Made by a program: the position numbers and the translations under genes. A stretch of DNA of 8,004 nucleotides from Opitutia bacterium. GTDB taxonomy: Bacteria; Verrucomicrobiota; Verrucomicrobiia; Opitutales; Opitutaceae. The stretch spans positions 9,611-17,614 of the forward strand of contig PMKA01000141.1 of assembly GCA_003157575.1 (NCBI GenBank), read 5' to 3'. Of the stretch, positions 1 through 5,150 are shown one piece after another. The first letter of the stretch is position 1. Each line of letters opens with the position of its first letter. The notes below the pieces were generated by a model. That model ran no database searches, was not told the origin of the DNA, and was given only the letters and a program-made list of their open reading frames with translations.

Positions 1-42
1 AGCGGCAAGAAGTACAAGAAGTGTTGCGGAGCCGAGGTGTGA
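1..42 (+). CDS. C-terminal tail of a SEC-C motif protein (partial)
   Basis: The first 13 codons read SGKKYKKCCGAEV and then stop at TGA (40-42). This is the second half of the SEC-C zinc-binding motif (CxCGSGKKYKKCCG); the first two cysteines lie off the window. SEC-C tails occur at the C-terminus of SecA, where they bind zinc and contact SecB, and also in many small metal-binding proteins of unknown role. The fragment is too short to choose between these. What is seen is the motif and the stop codon; the family assignment follows from the motif; the exact gene is unknown. Confidence 0.75.
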   Translation, partial: SGKKYKKCCGAEV

Positions 43-65
43 GGCGGACCCACGCGGCCAGGCAT

Positions 66-83
66 CGCGCTTCTTGAAGCGTG
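66..83 (+). terminator. Small hairpin after the SEC-C gene, weak terminator candidate
   Basis: The 14-bp core at 68-81 is a perfect dyad (cgcttc-tt-gaagcg) that extends to 8 bp with one G-T pair. It lies 24 bp after the SEC-C stop and before the next gene. There is no T-tract after it and the loop is only 2 nt, so a Rho-independent terminator is doubtful. Confidence 0.25.
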
Positions 84-156
84 TGGATTCATCCGCGCCC
101 GCAGTTCCGGATGGAGCTTTGACGCCCGCCCCCCAGGTGCTATCGTCCCGCCCACC

Positions 157-1563
157 ATGTTGCCTTCCGAGATCCCGCTGCACCGCAACCTCTGGCTTGT
201 GCGTGTGCTGGCGTTCGTCCTGGGTGAAGCCTTCCTGGGCTTTCTCGCCATCGTCGCGGTCGCGCTGTCGCTCTTCCCGATGCTGTTCGCCGTGTCTCCG
301 GCCACAGCGGGAATGCTCGCAGCCGTGCAATGGCTGATTGTCGGCCTTTTCGGCGTCGAGTACGCGCTGGCGCTGGCATGGAGCCAGGACCGTCACGCCT
401 TCCTCCGGGATCCGTGGCGCTGGCTCGACCTGATCACGGTCGTCGTGCCGCTGGCGACCATCCTTCCGAGCATCTCCAACATGCTCCGCTCGTCCATGAT
501 CCTCCGGCTGGTCCGTCTCATCCGGATCGTCAGTTTCAGCGTGCGGGCGAGCGGAATGATCGTGCGGCAGGAAGCGCATCATGCGGTAGAAACCGTCATC
601 ACCAGGCCGACCCGCGTGACGCGCCTCAACCGCCAGAACGCGGCGGAAATCGCCCTCCCCGAGTTTTGGATGCAACTGGCGACGGCCGACGAGTCCTGGT
701 ACCACATCCAGCATCCCACCGCCGACGACCTGGCGCACATCGCCGGGCTCACCGGCACCACGGCTGAGACGTTGCGCACCTACCTGACCGGCACGGGCTT
801 TCCCCACATTGAAACGGTGGGATCGTACGCCGGCTTTTTCGCCTGGGTGCCCGAGATCGGTCCGACCGGGGAAATCACCCGCTCCGGTTTGTTCTTTCTG
901 TTGGGCGAGAAGCACCTGCTGTCCTTCTCGCAACATGCCACCAGCCTGCTCAACACGTGGCATGCAGCGCCGCAGGCCGCCGCGCCCGAGACCGGGCCTT
1001 TCGGCGAGCGCCTGGCCCGCCTGTTCTTCCGCTCGGCGCTGGAACAGAACGAACGTCTGGTCGGCCTTTTCACAACCGATCTGCGGGGACTCGAGGAGGT
1101 GCCGGTGCGGGACAGCCGCACCGAGTTCTTCGAGCATACGTTCCGCCTGAAGAAGGATCTGTCGGCCGCGCAGGGGGATCTCTGGCGGCTGAAAAGTCTG
1201 CTGACCGAGCTTTCCGAGACCCCAACCCGCCTGCCAGGCGTGGGCCCGGGAATCGCAGCGGAATTTCACCGGATGGCGGACGATGCCGCCTACCTCTATG
1301 AGGCAATCGTCTCGCTCCGCGAAGACGTGCTGTCGCTGATCGACCTGCACATCAACGTCGTCTCCTTCGGCATGAACCGCGTCATGCGGGTGCTTGCCGT
1401 CATCAGCGCCCTGGGGTTGATCCCAAGCGTCGTGGGCGGCCTGCTCGGCATGAATGTCGCCGGCAACCCCTGGGCGGTGACCCTTCCCCAAGTGGCCTTC
1501 GGCATCTGCTTTGGCATGGTGCTGAGCCTGTACCTGTTCTTCGTCAAAGGCTGGCTACGGTGA
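157..1563 (+). CDS. Voltage-sensor-like domain fused to a CorA-family divalent cation channel
   Basis: 468 aa. Residues ~12-127 form four membrane segments laid out like a voltage-sensor domain: S1 ~14-45; S2 ~54-75 with F65-x-x-E68; S3 ~89-104 with D91 in a 'WLDLITVVVP' stretch, as in K+ channels; S4 with R117, R120 and R123 at three-residue spacing, R111 before and R130 after. Residues ~150-400 match the CorA cytoplasmic domain, with long helices rich in charged residues. TM5 (~409-430) runs into the GMN signature at 431-433 (GMNVAGNP), followed by TM6 (~442-464) and a short basic tail. CorA channels are pentamers that pass Mg2+ or related ions. Four N-terminal helices would leave the CorA domain in the cytoplasm, so the topology is consistent. 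No Shine-Dalgarno sequence is clear; ATG 157 was chosen because it begins just before S1. Transported ion and voltage dependence are inferred. Confidence 0.85.
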   Translation: MLPSEIPLHRNLWLVRVLAFVLGEAFLGFLAIVAVALSLFPMLFAVSPATAGMLAAVQWLIVGLFGVEYALALAWSQDRHAFLRDPWRWLDLITVVVPLATILPSISNMLRSSMILRLVRLIRIVSFSVRASGMIVRQEAHHAVETVITRPTRVTRLNRQNAAEIALPEFWMQLATADESWYHIQHPTADDLAHIAGLTGTTAETLRTYLTGTGFPHIETVGSYAGFFAWVPEIGPTGEITRSGLFFLLGEKHLLSFSQHATSLLNTWHAAPQAAAPETGPFGERLARLFFRSALEQNERLVGLFTTDLRGLEEVPVRDSRTEFFEHTFRLKKDLSAAQGDLWRLKSLLTELSETPTRLPGVGPGIAAEFHRMADDAAYLYEAIVSLREDVLSLIDLHINVVSFGMNRVMRVLAVISALGLIPSVVGGLLGMNVAGNPWAVTLPQVAFGICFGMVLSLYLFFVKGWLR

Positions 1564-1724
1564 GACCGCTCTGGTGCGCCACAAAACGTGGACGGATGAG
1601 CCGCAAGCCGGGAAACGGATTGTTGCCACTCAACCGCGATCAGCTCCTTGGCGACCAGGTCCGAAAAAGACCCGCGCCTCCTGTTGGAGATCCCGCCGGG
1701 CTGCGGTCGTGATCAAGATCTCAA

Positions 1725-1805
1725 CCTAAATTCCGCAGTTGCGGCCTAGCTCCCCGTAGCCGCGAGCGTGAGCGAGTGGATTCAGCCGCAACTGCGGAAT
1801 TTAGG
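1725..1805. repeat. 21-bp perfect inverted repeat between convergent genes
   Basis: The arms at 1725-1745 and 1785-1805 are exact reverse complements over 21 bp, separated by 39 bp. Each arm contains a smaller dyad (ccgca-gt-tgcgg in the left arm). The loop contains 'gccgcgagcgtgagcgag', a compound-repeat type sequence. The element lies 162 bp after the stop of the CorA fusion and 18 bp after the stop of the reductase, so it sits between two converging transcripts. It could act as a bidirectional terminator or be a small MITE/REP-like element. No protein is encoded. The remainder of 1564-1724 shows nothing recognisable. Confidence 0.8.
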
Positions 1806-1823
1806 ATCAATCCGGGAGGCTCT

Positions 1824-2834
1824 CTACCGGTTCACTGCCGCCATCGATTGGACGTTGTAGCGGTCGCCGGCGGTTGAGCCGGCAGGCAGAATGGCGTCGA
1901 TCGTGCGCAGATCCTCGGGGGTGAGGACAACGTCCAGCGCGGCAAGATTCTCGTCGACATACCGGCTCTGCTTCGTCCCGGGAATCGGTACGATGTCGCG
2001 CCCCTGCGCAAGCACCCAGGCGAGCGCGAGCTGGCCGGGCGTGCAGCCCTTGCCGTTCGCCAATTGTCCTATCTTGGTCGCAAGCACCAGGTTCTTCTGA
2101 AAATTTTCACCCTGAAAACGCGGATGGAACCGCCGGTAGTCGTCAGCCGGAAGATCTTCGAACGTCTTGAACCGCCCGGTGAGAAATCCCCGGCCCAGCG
2201 GGCTGTAGGCGACAAATCCGATGCCGAGCTCACGAACCGTTGCCAGCACCTCGCGCTCCGGATCGCGGCTCCAGAGCGAATACTCCGTCTGCAGCGCAGC
2301 AATCGCGTGCACTTTGGCGGCGCGGCGAATCGTTGACGGCGCAGCCTCCGACAACCCGAGATGTCGCACCTTGCCCGCAGCCACGAGCTCCGCCATCGCG
2401 CCCACCGTGTCCTCGATCGGCACCTTCGGATCCACGCGGTGCTGGTAGTAGAGATCGATGGTTTCGACGTTGAGACGCCTGAGGCTGGCATCGCAGCACT
2501 GTCGAACATAGGCGGGATCGCCACGAACTCCGAGGAATTCCCCCTTCGGTCCGCGGACATTGCCGAACTTCGTCGCAAGCACGACGGCTCCCCGCCGGCC
2601 CGCGATCGCGCGTCCCACGAGCTCCTCGTTGCGCCCCGAGCCGTACATGTCGGCCGTGTCCAGAAAGTTCCCGCCCGAGTCGAGGTAGCGGTGAATTGCG
2701 CGGATCGACTCCTGGTCGTCCATCTGGCCGGGGGCATAGAACTCGCTCATTCCCATGCAACCCAGCCCGATCGCCGTCACCTCCGGCCCCTGCGTCCCAA
2801 GCCTGCGCAATGAAGTTCTGATCTGAGAGTTCAT
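1824..2834 (-). CDS. Aldo/keto reductase, NADPH-dependent (YajO/AKR11-13-like)
   Basis: 336 aa with start ATG at 2834-2832 ([13 protein letters not shown]), a normal length for this family. An in-frame ATG upstream at 2990 would add 52 residues translated from intergenic repeat, and I reject it. The (beta/alpha)8 barrel catalytic tetrad is intact: D59 and Y64 in 'DTADMYG', K89 in 'ATKFG', H132 in 'YYQHRVD'. The cofactor region '[18 protein letters not shown]' and the terminal '[10 protein letters not shown]' are typical of NADPH-binding members with broad aldehyde or ketone substrates. The protein should be cytosolic, and the substrate cannot be read from sequence. It is transcribed alone, converging on the CorA fusion and diverging from the lexA cassette. 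No strong ribosome binding site is seen. Confidence 0.93.
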   Translation of the reverse strand: MNSQIRTSLRRLGTQGPEVTAIGLGCMGMSEFYAPGQMDDQESIRAIHRYLDSGGNFLDTADMYGSGRNEELVGRAIAGRRGAVVLATKFGNVRGPKGEFLGVRGDPAYVRQCCDASLRRLNVETIDLYYQHRVDPKVPIEDTVGAMAELVAAGKVRHLGLSEAAPSTIRRAAKVHAIAALQTEYSLWSRDPEREVLATVRELGIGFVAYSPLGRGFLTGRFKTFEDLPADDYRRFHPRFQGENFQKNLVLATKIGQLANGKGCTPGQLALAWVLAQGRDIVPIPGTKQSRYVDENLAALDVVLTPEDLRTIDAILPAGSTAGDRYNVQSMAAVNR

Positions 2835-2905
2835 GCTGGAAAGTAAGCCGCATTTGCCCCTGACCTCAAATCCGGGGCCGGATTTCAGTTCCAAGGCAAG
2901 GATGT

Positions 2906-2918
2906 GTACAATTTGTAC
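2906..2918. promoter_or_regulatory. Perfect dyad GTACAATTTGTAC upstream of the reductase
   Basis: Two 6-bp arms (GTACAA and TTGTAC) flank a single central base. The dyad lies 72 bp upstream of the reductase start codon, where a repressor or activator could act. It is AT-rich within GC-rich DNA. No neighbouring regulator gene explains it except the distant lexA, whose own candidate operator is different. Assignment as an operator is inference. Confidence 0.4.
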
Positions 2919-2943
2919 CCACCCTGCCGGATTGATGCTCCGC

Positions 2944-3037
2944 ACTTCGCGCCTCGGCGGCTTTGCGTGAGATGCTTCCGATGATTGCAAGGCAACCGTT
3001 TCAATCCTCTCTCACGCGAAGGCGCGAAGCGCGAAGG
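2944..3037. repeat. Imperfect inverted repeat pair (cttcgcgcc / gcgtgaga type)
   Basis: Left copy 2944-2972 and right copy 3010-3037 are inverted relative to each other. They share a perfect 8-bp match (gcgtgaga 2965-2972 with tctcacgc 3010-3017) and a perfect 9-bp match (cttcgcgcc 2945-2953 with ggcgcgaag 3021-3029). About 37 bp separate the copies. It looks like an intergenic repeat rather than a gene. The N-terminal extension that an upstream ATG would give the reductase is translated partly from the left copy. Confidence 0.6.
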
Positions 3038-3074
3038 AGGAAACCCAACCCTTGCGCTCCCGGAACTGGGGTTG

Positions 3075-3171
3075 CTACCTTTTCGAAGGAGCCGGACCGG
3101 GTCATGTCACACTCTTCACGCCGGCAGCGCCGACCCGGTGCCGCCGAGGTAAAAGGTGAGACATGACCCTT
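3075..3171. repeat. Complex dyad element with gggtcatgtc / gacatgaccc arms
   Basis: gggtcatgtc (3099-3108) is the exact reverse complement of gacatgaccc (3160-3169). Outside and between these arms are further matching pieces: 'accttttc' on the left against 'aaaaggt' on the right, 'accggg' against 'cccggt', and 'ccggca' against 'tgcc'. The 97-bp block could fold into a branched structure. It resembles a MITE or a REP-type element; no transposase is present in the window. Confidence 0.5.
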
Positions 3172-3272
3172 TCGGATCGGCGCTCGAGATTCGCGCGGAA
3201 TGAATCCCTTTTCCACAAAATTCCGCGGCGAACCGACGAGACGGAATCCTTGGGAAGAATCGGTGCGGCTGT

Positions 3273-3333
3273 CGGATCCATTTCACGGACGGGACGCCCG
3301 TGCCATGTGGCGCCAGTTTGCGACCGGATCCAT
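3273..3333. repeat. GC palindrome flanked by 9-bp direct repeats
   Basis: The 19-bp near-palindrome at 3284-3302 (cacggac...gcccgtg, one mismatch) lies inside a 43-bp stretch bounded by two copies of cggatccat (3273-3281 and 3325-3333). The direct repeats could be a target-site duplication around a tiny insertion, or chance. Confidence 0.4.
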
Positions 3334-3338
3334 GTAGC

Positions 3339-3511
3339 TGTAGGAGCCTGCTTGCAGGCGATCCTTAGGACCTGTGCAAAATCAACCCCCTACGTCAGGC
3401 GTAATTATGACAAAATGCCACGTTAAGACTGAGACTCGTCATCGGTGCCCGATGGGGAGTAGTTTTTGCACGGAGTCTTACCCCGGAATCGCCTGCAAGC
3501 AGGCTCCTACA
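3339..3511. repeat. REPIN-like pair: two identical 24-bp REPs in inverted orientation
   Basis: Bases 3339-3362 are the exact reverse complement of 3488-3511 over 24 bp. Each copy is itself a hairpin around 'gcctgcttgcaggc'. Just inside, gtgcaaaa on the left faces ttttgcac on the right, so the two ends stay similar further in. The full unit is 173 bp. In Pseudomonas and other bacteria, paired REPs like this (REPINs) are moved by RAYT tyrosine transposases encoded elsewhere; that role here is inferred. Its right end is 62 bp before the lexA start codon. Confidence 0.75.
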
Positions 3512-3528
3512 ACTCAAACCAAACGGCC

Positions 3529-3557
3529 CTGTTTCCACTTGCGAAAACCGGGATACT
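3529..3557 (+). promoter_or_regulatory. Weak candidate promoter for lexA
   Basis: A -10-like GATACT (3552-3557) has CTGTTT (3529-3534) at 17-bp spacing, a poor -35. Transcription would start near 3564 and give a leader of about 10 nt or none. The -10 overlaps the start of the candidate operator, as expected for an autorepressed gene. Confidence 0.3.
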
Positions 3558-3572
3558 GGTCAAATGTCCAGT
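3555..3572. promoter_or_regulatory. Candidate LexA operator ACTGGTCAAATGTCCAGT
   Basis: This 18-bp interrupted palindrome has outer ACTGG/CCAGT arms and an inner CA/TG pair around a 2-bp centre. It ends one base before the lexA start codon and overlaps the -10 candidate, the position expected for autorepression. It is not the E. coli CTGT-N8-ACAG box nor the GAAC/GTTC-type boxes of other phyla. The LexA link rests on position and symmetry only. I see no second copy before imuA or dnaE2. Confidence 0.45.
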
Positions 3573-3573
3573 C

Positions 3574-4170
3574 ATGCTTACAAAGCGCCAGCAGGAGATC
3601 CTCCGGTACGTGCAGACGCACCAGCGCGAACACGGGGTCATCCCGTCGCAGCGCGAGATCCAGGCGCACTTCGGCTTCGCCAGCGTCAACGCGGTCGACT
3701 GCCATCTGGCCGCTCTCGAAAAAAAGGGCGCGCTCGTCCGGCATCCCGGCATGGCGCGGGGAATCGTGCTCCCCCACGCGCACCAGGTCCTCGACATCCC
3801 GATCTTCGGCACCATCCCGGCCGGCTCGCCCTCAGCCAACGAGCAGATGGCCGACGGACACCTTGCCATCGACCCGGCGCTGTTCGGGCTCCGGCCCCGC
3901 GAGGAGGTCTATAGCCTGCGGGTGCGGGGCGATTCCATGGAGGGCGCCGGCATCCAGGACGGCGACCTGGTGGTGATGGCCTGCCGGCCGCCCAAACACC
4001 GCGACATCGTGGGCGCGCTCGTCGACGGCGAGGCCACACTGAAACGACTCGTGATCAACCGGGGCAAGCCCGTGCTGATGCCCGAGAATCCGAAATACCG
4101 TCCGATCGTGCCGACGGAGGAGCTGCTCATCCAGGGCGTCTACGTCGGCCATGTCCGGGTCCACAAATAA
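3574..4170 (+). CDS. lexA: LexA repressor heading the mutagenesis cassette
   Basis: 198 aa, the usual LexA length, starting MLTKRQQEILRY. Residues 1-65 are the winged helix-turn-helix DNA-binding domain, with 'PSQREIQAHFGFASVNAV' covering the HTH and 'HLAALEKKGAL' leading to the wing. The C-terminal S24-type protease domain has the self-cleavage bond A83-G84 ('TIPAG'), the nucleophile S121 in 'RGDSMEG' and the general base K157 in 'TLKRL'. All are in place, so RecA-dependent self-cleavage should work. An in-frame ATG at 3466 would add 36 residues translated from the REP element; ATG 3574 matches the family start. No Shine-Dalgarno sequence precedes it and the operator candidate abuts the codon, so translation may be leaderless. 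LexA copies next to imuA-imuB-dnaE2 are known cassette-linked regulators. Confidence 0.95.
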   Translation: MLTKRQQEILRYVQTHQREHGVIPSQREIQAHFGFASVNAVDCHLAALEKKGALVRHPGMARGIVLPHAHQVLDIPIFGTIPAGSPSANEQMADGHLAIDPALFGLRPREEVYSLRVRGDSMEGAGIQDGDLVVMACRPPKHRDIVGALVDGEATLKRLVINRGKPVLMPENPKYRPIVPTEELLIQGVYVGHVRVHK

Positions 4171-4325
4171 ACCCTGCATATTTTACAGGAGAAAACGGAG
4201 GAAACTGAGCCGGATTCATGCAGTCGGACCGCACCTTACGAATGATGCCATTCGGTGTGTAGAGCCGCCGCCGTTTCGACAGGCTGTAGGGCGGGCGCTC
4301 GTCGCCTCGCCAATTTTCTCCCTCC
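4171..4325 (+). other. lexA-imuA spacer with repeat remnants
   Basis: The 155-bp spacer has no obvious terminator. It holds a 6-bp hairpin (cgaatg 4239-4244 / cattcg 4249-4254). It also holds ccgtttcgacaggct (4271-4285), very like the start of the palindrome nested in imuB at 5625, and then gtaggg (4286-4291), the edge motif of the composite repeat. I see no dyad like the lexA operator here, so imuA may be transcribed from the lexA promoter. Confidence 0.5.
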
Positions 4326-5150
4326 ATGCGTGGCTCACCCGAGAATCTCGCGGCGCTCCGGCACCTGCTTGCCGAACGCTTCCCCCAAGCGGCTCCGCGG
4401 CCGCCGGCCGTCCTGCCCACCGGCGTAGCCGCGATCGATGACGCGGGGGATGGCGGACTTCCGCTTGGGGGCATCACCGAGGTCGTGGCATCTGCACCGA
4501 GCTCCGGCGGCCAGTTTCTGATCGCCCGCCTTCTTGCGGCAACGCGCGCGCGGCGGATGCGCGTAGCGCTCGTGGACGCCCTCGACGCATTCGACCCCCA
4601 GTCGCACGAGGCGCCCCTGCTCCAGCACCTTGTCTGGGTCCGCTGCCGCACCCTGGACGAGGCGATGCAGGCCGCCGACATCCTGGTGCGCGACGCCAAT
4701 CTCTCCCTCGTCATGCTGGACCTCCGCGGCGTCGAACCACGCGCCCTCCGTGGAGTGCCCGCCACCACCTGGTACCGCCTGCAGCGCGCCCTGGAACGGA
4801 CCGACATGGCAATGGTCGTTTTCACCGCGGAAGGCCGGGATGTCGGAAAATCGGGAAATCGGGAAACAGCGAAATCGGAAAACCTTGGTCCGCCGATCCT
4901 CCTTCGCCAGGGCTTCGGAGGACCGGCAAGCGGCGCCCCTACGAAGGAGAATACGCAAGCGGCCAACCAGGAAAGCGGCAACTCTGCGCAATCCGGGAAC
5001 GGCGGGCTCGTGGGAAGCGCCCGCCTGCGCTTCAATCTCGCCGCTTCCCTGCCGCTCGACGCCCTGACCGGGGAGCAAACCGGGCTGGCTCTCGGCCTGC
5101 CGGTCGAGGTGCAGCGCCGTCATGCCAATGAGGAAAGGAGGATCGCATGA
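4326..5150 (+). CDS. imuA: ImuA, RecA-like mutasome component, with a repeat-derived insertion
   Basis: 274 aa. Identified by a RecA-like core and its place between lexA and imuB. Residues 41-64 (GDGGLPLGGITEVVASAPSSGGQF) correspond to the ImuA N-terminal signature, with a degenerate P-loop lacking the Walker A lysine, as is usual for ImuA. A Walker B-like 'LVMLDLRG' has D132. Residues ~172-230 interrupt the core between 'MVVFTAEG' and 'SARLRFNL'. This stretch is low-complexity and translated from an octanucleotide array plus a palindromic repeat, and looks like an insertion of about 55 residues. ImuA is thought to assist ImuB and DnaE2 in damage-induced mutagenesis. No Shine-Dalgarno sequence precedes ATG 4326; the N-terminus 'NLAALRHLLAERFP' supports this start. 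The stop overlaps the imuB start by 4 bases (ATGA). Confidence 0.88.
   Translation: MRGSPENLAALRHLLAERFPQAAPRPPAVLPTGVAAIDDAGDGGLPLGGITEVVASAPSSGGQFLIARLLAATRARRMRVALVDALDAFDPQSHEAPLLQHLVWVRCRTLDEAMQAADILVRDANLSLVMLDLRGVEPRALRGVPATTWYRLQRALERTDMAMVVFTAEGRDVGKSGNRETAKSENLGPPILLRQGFGGPASGAPTKENTQAANQESGNSAQSGNGGLVGSARLRFNLAASLPLDALTGEQTGLALGLPVEVQRRHANEERRIA
4843..4942 (+). repeat. Composite repeat A inside imuA
   Basis: Five 8-bp units of the type tcgggaaa run from 4843 to 4882. They are followed by ggtccgccga (4887-4896), a 30-bp palindromic piece (4897-4926, with tcctcc and ggagga ends), and caagcggcgcccctac (4927-4942). In the imuB-dnaE2 spacer the same outer sequences are joined directly, so the 30-bp piece is an insertion within the repeat. 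The reading frame of imuA stays open through all of it. Confidence 0.75.
5131..5141 (+). promoter_or_regulatory. Strong ribosome binding site for imuB
   Basis: aggaaaggagg lies 5 bases before ATG 5147. It is the only strong Shine-Dalgarno sequence in the cassette and fixes the imuB start, which overlaps the imuA stop. Confidence 0.85.

Larger units (their letters stand above)
2835..3573. other. 739-bp gene-poor intergenic region with several repeats
   Basis: This region separates the divergent reductase and lexA genes. Open frames here are short, cross the repeats and resemble no protein I know. In order it holds a GTACAA-T-TTGTAC dyad (2906-2918), a paired inverted repeat (2944-3037), a complex dyad element (3075-3171), a short GC palindrome with flanking direct repeats (3273-3333), an inverted REP pair (3339-3511) and the lexA promoter/operator zone. 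The different repeat families make this a landing area for small non-autonomous elements. Confidence 0.7.

Noticed and set aside
43..156. Mg2+ riboswitch (M-box/ykoK type) before the CorA fusion
   Set aside because: The 114-bp leader is too short for those aptamers and shows only one small hairpin.
1596..1712. 38-codon frame (MSRKPGNGLL...) after the CorA fusion
   Set aside because: No ribosome binding site, no family resemblance, and such short frames are expected by chance.
2835..2990. 52-residue N-terminal extension of the aldo/keto reductase
   Set aside because: It is translated from intergenic sequence and part of an inverted repeat; family members begin at the [13 protein letters not shown] position.
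3284..3511. CRISPR array from the repeated palindromes
   Set aside because: The repeats are of different families, inverted rather than direct, and not evenly spaced.
3466..3573. 36-residue N-terminal extension of LexA
   Set aside because: It reads through the right REP and the candidate operator; LexA proteins begin MLTxRQ.
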